Shown: positions 34,568-43,673, numbered from the stretch's first letter. The stretch: DNA of 64,000 bases from Actinopolyspora xinjiangensis (GCF_900104475.1 NZ_FNJR01000018.1:1-64000); one strand, 5' to 3'. Program-made: numbers and translations. Notes: a model not told the origin generated them from the letters alone.

Positions 34568-35283
34568 CTGAATTCGGGAAAATCGAGAGCTTGATAGTAT
34601 CCTTCCCGGCCGCTGGAGCTGGCAGCACCACGTTCCAGTGGCTGGAAAGTTGTGCTGCTCGGCGCGGTGCGGTATACGTCAGCATGCTGAATGCGGATTC
34701 AGTTGACGCTCTCGTATCACGAGACTGGCATGAAGGTACTCTTGACGAAATTCAGCAGGTCGTGGATCGAACGCGCCCAGAGCAGGTAGTCCTGGTCGGG
34801 CACAGTATGGGGGGACTGTCGGCATTCTGTCTGTCCCATGACCTCGGTTCGCGGATCGCTAGACCAATCGGGACACTGTTAATAAACACGCCGTGTCCCG
34901 ACGCTGAAGGACGAATACCGACGATGTCTGAATGCTCAGATTCAGAAATCGGGGAAATGCTCGCCGACGATGGATTTCCAGAAGATTTGATCAGTGATAA
35001 AGAAATGCTTTCCGAGGTGTCCGCCGGTCTGCGATCGGATGCCAATGTCGCTGATTTTCTTGCTGTGTCTGTGAGCGAAACCAACACTATTGGAAATCTG
35101 CACGTCCTTGCGACGCGCGATGATAGGTTTATCGGGACGAGTCGGTGCGCCATGTGGCGAGACTGGGCCTCGCACGAATTTCACCTGATAGTGGAGCATG
35201 GAGGTCATATGCTCAATGGTACGCCGTTTGCTACTCTGGAAAGAACTGTCGGTTCGGTGATTGCGTCTGTACGAGGAGCATAG
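34564..35283 (+). CDS. Thioesterase / alpha-beta hydrolase (first of two)
   Basis: The 239-residue protein begins SLIVSFPAAGAGSTTFQWL, the FPxAGAG start of type II thioesterases, with the nucleophile in GHSMGGLSAF and the His in the C-terminal EHGGHML. The GTG at 34564 overlaps the P450 stop. It probably hydrolyses a finished acyl or aminoacyl thioester from a carrier, or edits mis-loaded carriers. A second, distinct thioesterase lies at 36587, so the two may split editing and release. Confidence 0.88.
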   Translation: MTEFGKIESLIVSFPAAGAGSTTFQWLESCAARRGAVYVSMLNADSVDALVSRDWHEGTLDEIQQVVDRTRPEQVVLVGHSMGGLSAFCLSHDLGSRIARPIGTLLINTPCPDAEGRIPTMSECSDSEIGEMLADDGFPEDLISDKEMLSEVSAGLRSDANVADFLAVSVSETNTIGNLHVLATRDDRFIGTSRCAMWRDWASHEFHLIVEHGGHMLNGTPFATLERTVGSVIASVRGA

Positions 35284-35284
35284 C

Positions 35285-36562
35285 GTGGACAAGCTACAAA
35301 AAACTATGGGTGGGACCGTAGGCACATTCGTAGCGTTGTCTACAATTCTGGGCAGTGGGATGATGATCCTTCCTGGGACGAGTTACCACCAGCTTGGTAA
35401 GTCAGCGTGGCTACCCTGGGCAGCTGCTGCGGTTTCTGTTGTTCCGTTGCTTTATTGCTATGCTTGGCTCGGTAGACGCTATCCATCGGCATCGGGTGTT
35501 GCTTATTATTCCGAGGTGGCTCTCGGGGGGACTACCGGACGTACCTCAGGATTGCTCGCGACTTTTGCGCTGACCACCGGAATTCCGGCAACAGCCATAA
35601 CGGGGGGACGTTACGTAGCGGAGTTTTCTGGTATAAGCGCCTTGGCATTGGTCTTCCCAATTATGGTCCTGGTCGGTGCTACTGTGGCCGCGTCCGCCGG
35701 CGCGAACGTGTCGGGAAAGCTGCAGGTAGGTTTGATCCTCGGTTTGTTCGTGATGGTCTCTTGTACGGCGGTGATCGTACTGAGTGTTCACGGGATCGAA
35801 CCACCGAATTCGAGTATGGAGCTGCTCTCATTGAGCAGCTTTGGAAGTGTACTCACCGCTGTCTATGTAGCATTCACCGGTTGGGAGACGGTATCTTTCA
35901 CCTTCGAGGAGCACAAACGTTCCGATCTTATTCCGCGTATTTTCGTGTCCTCTTACGTGATCGTGGTTGCCCTGTACTCGCTTCTGCTGTTGGGGCTGTT
36001 CGCCGCCGCGGACTCCACGGACAGCACGCTGAAATCGGCACCACTTTTGATCATCGCAGAAAAATCACTGGGTGATTTGGCACGTCCCGCAACTCTGTTG
36101 TTGGTGATCGCTTGTATTTCGGCGAATGTGTTCGCTTCGGTGCTGGCACTGTCTCGCTTGGTGTTTGGTCTTTCGCGTAGTGGCTACCTTCCAGCTTTGC
36201 TGAGCAAGGTGCGTGATCGGGATCTTAACCCAGTGACGTCAGTAGTGGTGGTCGGCTCGATATTGGCAATGATCGCGCTTCTCGGATCCAGTGGTCTCTT
36301 TCGGTTCGAGCTGTTGTTCGTCTTGTCTGGCGGAATCTACTTCGTCCTGTACGGTGTTGGTGCTGCATCGTTCGCCAAGCTCGCACGTGGGAGCATGGCG
36401 CGAGTAGTCAGCTTGATGTGTGCTGTGACGGTTCTGCTGGTGACCATCCTTGCGGGGCCGTCTATGTGGTTTCCCTGGATATTGTTCTTTCTGGTCTGGA
36501 TAGGAATCAGCGTCCTTAATCGCTGGACGTCGAACGTTGAGAAGAAAGACGTGCGCGTGTGA
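35285..36562 (+). CDS. APC-family amino-acid permease
   Basis: The protein has 425 residues and about twelve membrane segments. The first helix carries STILGSGMMILPG, the APC substrate-binding helix break. The GTG follows the thioesterase stop by one base, so it is in the same transcript. A SARP- or Lrp-type regulator is not present. Likely it exports or imports the amino-acid-like product or precursor. It is similar in kind to the permease of the hydrazine cluster at 14753. Confidence 0.87.
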   Translation: MDKLQKTMGGTVGTFVALSTILGSGMMILPGTSYHQLGKSAWLPWAAAAVSVVPLLYCYAWLGRRYPSASGVAYYSEVALGGTTGRTSGLLATFALTTGIPATAITGGRYVAEFSGISALALVFPIMVLVGATVAASAGANVSGKLQVGLILGLFVMVSCTAVIVLSVHGIEPPNSSMELLSLSSFGSVLTAVYVAFTGWETVSFTFEEHKRSDLIPRIFVSSYVIVVALYSLLLLGLFAAADSTDSTLKSAPLLIIAEKSLGDLARPATLLLVIACISANVFASVLALSRLVFGLSRSGYLPALLSKVRDRDLNPVTSVVVVGSILAMIALLGSSGLFRFELLFVLSGGIYFVLYGVGAASFAKLARGSMARVVSLMCAVTVLLVTILAGPSMWFPWILFFLVWIGISVLNRWTSNVEKKDVRV

Positions 36563-36586
36563 GCTTTATATTTTTTGGAGGAAACA

Positions 36587-37282
36587 GTGGGTGAGATTTC
36601 TGGAGATACGATTTTCTTTCCGGGTGCAGGTTCGTTCGGTGGCGAGCTTCGGCCAATAATTCGAGAACTTGAACCGATGGCATGGCTCGTCAAGTACCCT
36701 GGCCGTTTTGGCAGTGACTTCGGTACGGTCGCTGAGTCCTTCGAGGAGATCGTGCAATCATGTACCATGCAGGCGAGCTGTCGAGCATCGATGAGTTCAG
36801 TGCTGTTCGGACACAGTTTTGGTGCTTACGTTGCGTATGCTACTGCGGCGAAGCTGGAAGAGCTTGGTATGGAGATCTCCGCGTTGGTGGTCGTCGGTGC
36901 CACAGCACCCATGTGGCTCGAGGTGTCGGAAGCAGTTTCGAGTACATCATCCGGAACGGCTGCGTATCTCGACAGTGTCGATCCCGCTGTGTTGGCCGAT
37001 CTGCCGTCAGATGAGTGGCGAGAGGTCATTATCGATACCGCGATGCATGATCTGCGTCTGCTCAGGCAGTTCACCACCTTGCAGTGCGGGCCGGTGAACT
37101 GCTCCATTTTGGCGGTCCATGGGGATTCGGACCCGTTGACCTCGGATACCGGAGTTGGTGATTGGGAACGCACTACCCACGGCGGGTTTTCCCGACACGT
37201 CTTCTCTGGTGGGCACTCCGACTTTCTTCGATCATCGGACTATGTGTCATGGTTCCGTGCTGTTCGGGCTGATCTGGGCTAG
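36587..37282 (+). CDS. Type II thioesterase (second of two)
   Basis: The 231-residue protein has IFFPGAGSFGGE at the N-terminus, the nucleophile elbow GHSFGAYVAY, the acidic residue in HGDSDPL and a C-terminal SGGHSDFL His. These are canonical type II (RifR/GrsT-like) thioesterase signatures. The GTG at 36587 has GGAGGAA upstream; a TTG at 36575 is in frame but overlaps that site. It is the last intact gene of the operon. Its usual job is clearing stalled or wrongly primed carriers. Confidence 0.9.
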   Translation: MGEISGDTIFFPGAGSFGGELRPIIRELEPMAWLVKYPGRFGSDFGTVAESFEEIVQSCTMQASCRASMSSVLFGHSFGAYVAYATAAKLEELGMEISALVVVGATAPMWLEVSEAVSSTSSGTAAYLDSVDPAVLADLPSDEWREVIIDTAMHDLRLLRQFTTLQCGPVNCSILAVHGDSDPLTSDTGVGDWERTTHGGFSRHVFSGGHSDFLRSSDYVSWFRAVRADLG

Positions 37283-37534
37283 GTAGTTACCGATGGATTT
37301 CATAGTTGTCGGTTGGGTGTGTCATACGAAGGAGGGCGTACCAGGAATTGGACCTGTTGGAATCGTTGTTGCCGCAGGTCACGCCGCTAAGAAAGTGGCT
37401 AAAGGCGCTTCGGTGGTCTCGAGAAGGATTGAGCAGCAGGATTTACCTGCTCGGCGAGGAGGAATGGTCGTCTGAGCCTGCCGGTGGCTCCGGGGTAAGC
37501 TGGTGACACTCCGCAGTTTCTGTCGTTGTTGGTG
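37283..37534. other. Short non-coding stretch after the second cluster
   Basis: Two overlapping plus-strand frames (37293-37475 and 37306-37506) are open, but neither has a recognisable product or good ribosome binding site. The second reads like real protein (LDLLESLLPQVTPLRKWLKA), so it may be the end of a lost gene. The stretch borders an IS5 fragment. Confidence 0.35.
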
Positions 37535-37635
37535 GCCATCCGAGTCCCCCGGTCGTGGAGATCCGCACAGTAGCTCGGTGCGGGGTATCGCCGACAAGGC
37601 TTACTCGTCTCGTGCGATCCGCGCTCACCTACGGC
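37535..37635 (+). pseudogene. IS5-family transposase internal fragment
   Basis: The frame reads ESPGRGDPHSSSVRGIADKA then YSSRAIRAHLR, the DKAYSSRAIRxHLRRR catalytic-region segment of IS5-type transposases. About a hundred bases remain, joined without a gap to a thioesterase tail. It is a dead fragment related to the relics at 19.7 and 38.9 kb. Confidence 0.65.
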
Positions 37636-37639
37636 ATCC

Positions 37640-37860
37640 CTCTGCGGGAAACATTTTACTACGATGGCAGTATCGGAGCTGCTATGCCGTTGCAAATCCT
37701 CTCCCGTGCTGATGTCCAGGTGATCGAGGAGACCGCCTCTGCCCAGTGGCGTGAGTTGACGTTGGAACCGTATCGGCACGATTCCCTGCCTGGCGGTCAC
37801 TTCTACGCATCTGAGATGTGGCGGGCTCTGCCAACCCACATCACCGTGATCGATCGATAG
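37640..37860 (+). pseudogene. C-terminal remnant of a type II thioesterase
   Basis: The frame ending at TAG 37858-37860 reads PLQILSRADVQVIEETASAQ then WRELTLEPYRHDSLPGGHFY. The spacing of the Asp and the PGGHFY His motif match the end of type II thioesterases. The nucleophile half is missing and the 5' side is replaced by IS5 DNA. It suggests that another biosynthetic cluster once extended here. Confidence 0.6.
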
Positions 37861-37898
37861 GCGTGGTTCGACCGGGAAAGTCTCAAGAGAACCTGATC

Positions 37899-38862
37899 AT
37901 GACCGATCATTTCACGGCCAAGGCCACCTATGCTCAGGTCTTCGCGGTCGCTCAGTTCCGCGTCATATTCGCAAGTCGGCTGCTTGGCGTCATGTCGGAT
38001 ACGCTGCGGTCCGTCGCGCTGGCGGCGCTGGTGTTCAACCAGACCGGCTCTCCGTTGTTGACGGCGATGGCGTTCACGATCAACTTCCTTCCTCAAGCCG
38101 CGGGTGGTCTGTTTCTCGCCGCGATGGCGGACCGGTCCTCACCGCGGACCCTCATCACCACGGGCTACGCACTCCAGTGTGCGGTCGGGCTGCTGGGGGG
38201 GGCACCTTCCGGTCGCGGCGAGTCTGTTGCTTGTCGCAGCCGTGGCCTGCCTGACACCGGTCACTACCGGTGCCACCGGCCGCTTCCTGTCCGAGGTGCT
38301 GACCGGGGACGTTTACGTGCTCGGCCGTTCGCTGCACTACCTGGTCGTCGTCGGGGCGCAGCTGGTGGGCATGGCCGTTGGTGGGGTGCTGATCGTGTGG
38401 CTAGGTCCAGAGTGGACGGTGTTGGTCACCGCAGGTGGGCACCTGCTCGCGGCGTTGATCAGCCGCTTGTTCCTGCCGTACACCGAGGTGGTTGGCGCGG
38501 ACGGGTCGATCGTGCGTAAGACCTTGCGAGGTAACGCCGCGCTCGTCGCTACCCCCGAGCTCATCAAACTGATCATGGTTCAGTGCTTGCCCGCCGGGTA
38601 TTTGGCCGCCGCGGGAAGCCTGGTCATCCCGTACGCCGGACAGCGTGCGTTCAGTCCGGCGGAGACCGGCCCTGTGCTGGCGGCCATCTCGGTCGGCATG
38701 CTCATCGGCGACCTCGTGATCGGGCCGGTGTGCACACCTGCCACCCGAGAACGACTCGTCCTGCCGTTGCTGTTGGTCATGGGCGCGCCTTCGATCGCGC
38801 TCGTCCTGGATCCGCCGTATCCGGCGGTCCTCGCGGTGTACGTGATCACCGGTATCGGACCC
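37899..38862 (+). pseudogene. MFS transporter, frameshifted and 3'-truncated
   Basis: The ATG at 37899 opens a frame reading VAQFRVIFASRLLGVMSDT and later membrane segments typical of MFS exporters. At the run of eight G at about 38198-38205 the coding frame shifts by one; deleting one G restores a continuous protein through LLVAAVACLTPVTTG and further helices. Near 38862 the frame runs into an IS5 transposase tail, so the last helices are missing. Either a sequencing slip in the G-run or a real mutation is possible for the frameshift; the truncation is real. Confidence 0.75.
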
Positions 38863-38864
38863 CG

Positions 38865-39024
38865 CCGCACGTTCGGCTGTCACCGATGGGTCATCGAACG
38901 CAGCCCGGCCCGACTGACCGGCTACCGACGATTGACCACCCGCTACGAACGCACAGCCCACCACGTCGCCGCCTTTCTCACCCTCGCCGCAGCCCTCACT
39001 TGCTACAAAAAACACACCACATGA
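38865..39024 (+). pseudogene. IS5-family transposase C-terminal fragment
   Basis: The end of the open frame reads HRWVIERSPARLTGYRRLTT then RYERTAHHVAAFLTLAAALT, closely following the RRWVVERTxAWLxGYRRLxxRYER ending of IS5-family transposases. It is fused in frame to the truncated MFS gene. A stop TGA lies at 39022-39024. Only the last 50 residues or so remain. Confidence 0.75.
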
Positions 39025-39400
39025 GACAATCTCTTAACCTTCTGAAGACTATCGATATAAATATCCTGGAAGAGCTGGATCTGCATCTGGTTTGTGATCG
39101 CTATGTCACCCACGAAACAGCGACCCTCAAGAAACGGCTCTTGCGGCAACCGCGCTTCCACATGCTTTTCACGCCGGCCAGCGCTTCGTGACTCAACCTC
39201 GTGAAACGCTGGTTCGCCGGACTCACTCCCCACGAACTCCGCCGCTCGGCCCACTACGGCGTTGCCGAATTCGGAGCCGACGTACCTGGTCAGAGGCCTG
39301 GAAGGCCGTTCCCGGGCCCTTCGTCCGGACCAAGACCGCCGACGACATCCTCGACACCCTCGCGACCTGCTGCCAACGAATCAACAACGCAGCACACTAG
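39025..39400 (+). pseudogene. IS630-family transposase, 3' remnant
   Basis: The frame reads LDLHLVCDRYVTHETATLKK then RFHMLFTPASAS, a TGA where a Trp is expected, then LNLVKRWFAGLTPHELRRSA, and after a frameshift WKAVPGPFVRTKTADDILDT ending at TAG 39398-39400. This is the DDE end of IS630-type transposases (the LDNYxxH...FTPxxASWLN pattern). A nonsense mutation, a frameshift and the missing 5' half make it dead. Its terminal stop overlaps the stop of the convergent thioester reductase gene. Confidence 0.75.
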
Positions 39401-40401
39401 GACAGGTCCCAGATCTGCCGGGGCAGCCCCGTGAGGTAGTCGACCAGGTGGCGCAGAGCGGTTTCACTCGACTCGATGGTGGGAGCGGGTGGGCCGGCGG
39501 GAATCCGGCCCAGCGAGGTGGGGAACGGCTCGGCGTTGTCGTAGGCGGCCATGAGGTTGGCGGCACGTTCGATGACGCTGGGGGCCGCGGAACTGGAGGA
39601 GCGGGAGAGGACGGCGGTGAGCACCGTGGAGGCCACCGCGGGGTCGATCAGCCGGGTGTGGAAGATCGTCTGGTCGATGTCGCGCAGTTCTTCGTCGTCC
39701 TGGGCACGGGCGGCGACGGCGTCGGTGGCGATCTCGATGACGCGTTCCATCGGTAGGGCGGCCGGACCGGCGGTGAGCCAGTGGTCACCGTGCGCGTCGT
39801 GGTCGTGGGCGAGAGCGGCCAGCGCGGCGGCGACGGTGTCCCGGGAAACGAGGTCGACGCGAGTACCGGGCGTGCAGGGCAGGAAGGGGAGCTGGCCGGA
39901 CAGCGCGAAGCCGAGCAGGTAGTGGAACGCCTGGAGCCGCGGGACGTCGCCGATCACGGTGGAGATACGGGCGATGCAGGCGGGCAGGCCGGATTCGCGG
40001 ACCAGGGTCTCGCCCGCGGATTTGGTGGCGGCATACGCGTCGATGGGGGTGCCGTCACCCGCGCGGGTGATGAACGCCGTGGAGCCGTGCACGAGGCGGG
40101 CTTCGGCGTCCGCGACGAACCGCAGGACGTGGCCGGTGCCGACGACGTTGATCCGGTGCAGGTGCTCGTGCGAGGCCGAGAGGTTCACGGCCGCCGCGCA
40201 GTGCACGACCACGTCCACCTTGGCCGCGAGCTCGCGGTACTCGGCCGGGTGGAGACCGAGCCAGGGCCGGGTCACGTCGCCGCGCACGGAAGCGGTGCCG
40301 ACCGGTTTGTGATGGGTGAGCGCGATGACCTCGTCGGTGCCGTCCAGCTCGCGCAGCAGGGCGGAGCCGACGGCGCCGGAGGCTCCGGTGATCAGGATCA
40401 T
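39397..40401 (-). CDS. Thioester reductase (NAD(P)H-dependent, male-sterility/TR family)
   Basis: The protein has 334 residues. The cofactor loop ITGASGAVGSALL is at the N-terminus, HCAAAVNLS follows, and the catalytic Tyr/Lys are in AYAATKSAGE. This extended-SDR family reduces carrier-bound acyl thioesters to aldehydes or alcohols, as in CAR and HglB termination. It is the last gene of the PUFA-synthase-like operon and its ATG overlaps the dehydratase stop (ATGA), so reductive release of the chain is the natural prediction. An upstream-extended frame to 41229 is a shadow of the previous gene. Confidence 0.88.
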   Translation of the reverse strand: MILITGASGAVGSALLRELDGTDEVIALTHHKPVGTASVRGDVTRPWLGLHPAEYRELAAKVDVVVHCAAAVNLSASHEHLHRINVVGTGHVLRFVADAEARLVHGSTAFITRAGDGTPIDAYAATKSAGETLVRESGLPACIARISTVIGDVPRLQAFHYLLGFALSGQLPFLPCTPGTRVDLVSRDTVAAALAALAHDHDAHGDHWLTAGPAALPMERVIEIATDAVAARAQDDEELRDIDQTIFHTRLIDPAVASTVLTAVLSRSSSSAAPSVIERAANLMAAYDNAEPFPTSLGRIPAGPPAPTIESSETALRHLVDYLTGLPRQIWDLS

Positions 40402-43400
40402 GGGGTCCTCACGGTGGCGGAGTCCTCGTCCCAGCTGACGTCGTCGAGACTGGTCACCTCGACCGTGCTCGGGTGGACACCGGTGGTTCGGGCGACGTGT
40501 TCCTTGAGGGCGATGTGGGGCAGCCATTCCGTGCTGCGGGCGCCTGCGGGCAGGCCGTAGACGGCGTTGGCCGTGCCCGGCAACGTGTCGATCCGCTCCA
40601 CGTCGTGCCGTCGCAGCACTCCGTCCGAGCCGGTCAGCAGGAGGCGGGAGTCGGGCGCGCCGTCGCGCAGGTAGGCGCGTCGTTCCGGACCGGGAACCTC
40701 GGTCAGGGGTCCGGCCGGGATGTGCACGACGACGGTCCGGAACGCGACCAGCACGTGTTCTCCCCGGCACATCTGGATGTCGATCGCGACGAGGTCGTCC
40801 GGCAGCGTGCCGGCGAAGCGGGCCTCGACCTCGATCTCGCCGTGGTCGGGCAGCGGCTCGTGCACGGCGAGGTGGCTGAGCCGGTGCGGGAACGCCAGCC
40901 GGTCGGACCCGATCGCCGGATCCCACCGGTGCAGCGCGTCGTGCGGGATGGTGTGCAGCGCGGCGTCCAGCAATCCTTGGTGCAGCGCGCCGTGGGGTAC
41001 CGATCCGCGTTCGGCGTCGAGGATGCCGCTGGCCCCGGTGGAACCCATCCTCAGCGCCGTCAGGTACTGGAAGCTCGGCCCGTGGAAGAGGTTGGCGTTC
41101 TCGTACGGGTCCGGCACGTCCACGAGGTCCGCCAACGGGGCGAAGCGAGCCGGGCGGGGTGGCGGCTCGAAACCGACCGTGGTGGTGGCCACCGGCACGA
41201 ATCTGGAGAGCGAGCCGGCCTCGTGCCACACCGCGAGCCGCGCCTGCTCGTCGGTGCAGGTGGCACGAAGCCGGACCGGCTCAGCGACGGGCAGCCAGCG
41301 CTGCATGCTCAGGTCGCGCAGCACTCGCGCCGGGCGTCCGGCACGGTCTCCGGCGGACCGGGCGAGGAGTTCGGCGATCGACATCAGCGGCACGGCGGGG
41401 ACCGTCCAGGTGGGGCAGTGGTCCGCCAGCCACGTGTCCGCCCCGGGGTCGAGTACGGTGTCGACCGTGGAAGGCGAGTCCGGTGTGCCGGGCACCACGC
41501 GCACCCGCAGGCGGGGCACGTGGTAGATCTTGCGACCGTCCACCCACAGCCAGGCCTCGGCCTCCGCGTGCCCGCCACCGGGCCCCAGCTCGATGTCCAG
41601 CACGTCCAGTTCGACGGTGACGAGCGAGTCGGAGGGCAGGATCTGGCCGCGATACGTCCACGAGTCGGGCACGACGGGCTCGAAGCGGAACCCGTCGTCG
41701 ACGCCGCGCTGGATCAGGTAGCAGGACAGCAGCTGGCACATCGCCTCGACACCGAGGGAACCGGGCTGCACCGGGTCGTTGAAGAAGTGCGCCTTGAAGT
41801 ACCAGGCCTCGGCCCGCACGTCGCACTCGGCGCGTAGCTGTCCGAGTCCGGCCGGGCCGCCGTCGGGCCAGTAGCCGGTGAGCCGGTCGAGCATCAGCAG
41901 CATCTGGCCGGGCAGGCGGGCGGAGCGCCCGAAGAAGCGGGCGGGGCGGGATCGCAGGTCGACAACGGGGTGCTCGCAGGGGCGGGTGACACGGGAGCGG
42001 TCGTGGTCGGTCACCGGCAGACCGGTCTGGATCGTCAACTGCTCCGCCGAGGTCAGGGCGAAGACCGTGGTGCCCTCCAGGGCGGTGACGCCGTCGGCCT
42101 CGCAGTGGATCCGGAACGTCTCGATCGTCGTGCCGTCCCAGTGCTCGATGTCGGTGAGCTCGACCGTGGTGCGTAACGAGCCGACGTAGGGGGGCACCTC
42201 GCGGACCGTCGAGAGTCGACCGTCGAGGTTGCGGATCCGCGGTTGCCTCTCGGCCGTCCCGTCGTCCATCAGGGCGCTCAGGAAGCCGCAGGGCTGTAGC
42301 GCGATCTCCATTAGCACGGCGACCGGCACCGTCCCGCTCTGCTCGCGGAACCACACCTGCCGGGGCACGTCGTACTCGGCTACCAGGCTGCTGCCGAGGC
42401 GGAACTCCCCATGGGTGACGCACAGCTCGATGACCCGGGTGAGGAACAGGTACGGCGGTCCGGGAAGCCGGAACGCGTCGTCGCTCGCACCGGGGAGGAT
42501 CTCGGCGCGCGGTCCCCAAGCGGCGGTGAGCATCGTGGCGTGGTCGTAGCGGATCCGCCCCATGGTCGCAGCGGCCGGATCATCGTGGCCACGAAGACCG
42601 GCGAGCGCGCTGAGCGGGACCGGATCACCGGTGTGCTGGACCGCGGGGGGACCGAGAAGTTTCCAGTGCGGCAGGGGCGTGTCGGCGACCAGGTGCACGG
42701 CGAGCCCCTCGGCGCAGAGCACCACCCGCTCGTCGATCGTGCCGACCACGTCCGCGTGCGCGGTCGTGCCGGTGACCGACCGTACGGTGAGGTGGTAGCG
42801 GGGCGTGCCGCTCGGAGCGTTGAGCATGATCCGCAGGCGGGTGGACGCATCCGGCAGTGGCTCGAAGCGCCAGCCGTCGTGGTGGATCGTGCGGCCGGTC
42901 GCGGCGAGGTGGAACGCCATCGCTTGGAGGCCACCTTCGAGCAGCGCGGCGGGCGAACGCCACGTGGTCGGCGGGGTGCGGCCGGTCGCGGTGAGCCCGC
43001 GGTCGGGATCGAACGCGGTGACCTCGCGCAGCAGGAGGGTGCGTCGTGAGCCGATTCCGGGGCTTCGGACGTGGGCGCGTGTGATCTCCCACTCGGGACC
43101 GGTGAAGCAGTCGGCCGGGCGGCCCTCGGCGAACGCCGTGACCGCGTCGGTGCCGAACGTGGCACCGGGGCGCTCCGTCGGCAGGGGCACGTCCAAGCCG
43201 TCCGAGAGGCTGCCGTGCAATGACAGGTGGCCGTCGACCTCGCCTCGCAGTGCCGCTCCGGTGACGGTCAGCGAGCTGAGCAGCTGATCTCCCGGTGCGG
43301 GCAGGGCGTGGTGGAAGGTGAGTTCGCCGTCGAGCACGCCGTCGCGCTGCGGCCACAGCGCCAGCAGTTCGTCCAGCACGGCTCCGGCCGTCATCCGGCC

Positions 43401-43673
43401 GGCCCGGTCGAGGTACCAGCCGTCGAGCTCGACGGTGGCGCGGGCCGTGCGGGGCGGTTCGGTGGCGGGCTCGACGGACGTCCCGGTCGCCGTTCCGGTG
43501 GCCCTCCCGGTGGTGGACGGGTGAAGGCTCGCCTGTGTGGCCAGGAAGCGCTCGTGGAGCTCGGTGGCCTGCCGCAACTGTTCGGAGATCAGTGCCGCCG
43601 CGCTCCTAGGGGCCGGTGTCGGCTGGTGGGAGCGCGGAGCGCGAGGCATGACCTCGAAGTCCTGGTCATCCAT
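40398..43673 (-). CDS. Multi-hotdog dehydratase protein of a PUFA-synthase-like system (PfaC-like DH)
   Basis: The protein has 1091 residues made of tandem hotdog-fold regions. A degenerate FabA-like region at about 400-480 contains VAVLMEIALQPCGFLSAL. A canonical FabA-like dehydratase at about 570-720 has HFFNDPVQPGSLGVEAM with His629. A PKS-type dehydratase at about 745-990 has DHCPTWTVPAVP with His752 and DAALH with Asp903. No ketosynthase or chain-length-factor domain is visible, unlike marine PfaC. It dehydrates, and possibly isomerises, 3-hydroxyacyl-ACP intermediates. It overlaps the synthase stop and the reductase start. Confidence 0.88.
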   Translation of the reverse strand: MDDQDFEVMPRAPRSHQPTPAPRSAAALISEQLRQATELHERFLATQASLHPSTTGRATGTATGTSVEPATEPPRTARATVELDGWYLDRAGRMTAGAVLDELLALWPQRDGVLDGELTFHHALPAPGDQLLSSLTVTGAALRGEVDGHLSLHGSLSDGLDVPLPTERPGATFGTDAVTAFAEGRPADCFTGPEWEITRAHVRSPGIGSRRTLLLREVTAFDPDRGLTATGRTPPTTWRSPAALLEGGLQAMAFHLAATGRTIHHDGWRFEPLPDASTRLRIMLNAPSGTPRYHLTVRSVTGTTAHADVVGTIDERVVLCAEGLAVHLVADTPLPHWKLLGPPAVQHTGDPVPLSALAGLRGHDDPAAATMGRIRYDHATMLTAAWGPRAEILPGASDDAFRLPGPPYLFLTRVIELCVTHGEFRLGSSLVAEYDVPRQVWFREQSGTVPVAVLMEIALQPCGFLSALMDDGTAERQPRIRNLDGRLSTVREVPPYVGSLRTTVELTDIEHWDGTTIETFRIHCEADGVTALEGTTVFALTSAEQLTIQTGLPVTDHDRSRVTRPCEHPVVDLRSRPARFFGRSARLPGQMLLMLDRLTGYWPDGGPAGLGQLRAECDVRAEAWYFKAHFFNDPVQPGSLGVEAMCQLLSCYLIQRGVDDGFRFEPVVPDSWTYRGQILPSDSLVTVELDVLDIELGPGGGHAEAEAWLWVDGRKIYHVPRLRVRVVPGTPDSPSTVDTVLDPGADTWLADHCPTWTVPAVPLMSIAELLARSAGDRAGRPARVLRDLSMQRWLPVAEPVRLRATCTDEQARLAVWHEAGSLSRFVPVATTTVGFEPPPRPARFAPLADLVDVPDPYENANLFHGPSFQYLTALRMGSTGASGILDAERGSVPHGALHQGLLDAALHTIPHDALHRWDPAIGSDRLAFPHRLSHLAVHEPLPDHGEIEVEARFAGTLPDDLVAIDIQMCRGEHVLVAFRTVVVHIPAGPLTEVPGPERRAYLRDGAPDSRLLLTGSDGVLRRHDVERIDTLPGTANAVYGLPAGARSTEWLPHIALKEHVARTTGVHPSTVEVTSLDDVSWDEDSATVRTP

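Noticed and set aside
39397-41229. Thioester reductase with a 276-residue N-terminal extension
   Set aside because: The extension is Arg/Pro-rich and is the shadow of the dehydratase gene. The Rossmann motif begins right after the ATG at 40401, which overlaps the dehydratase stop.
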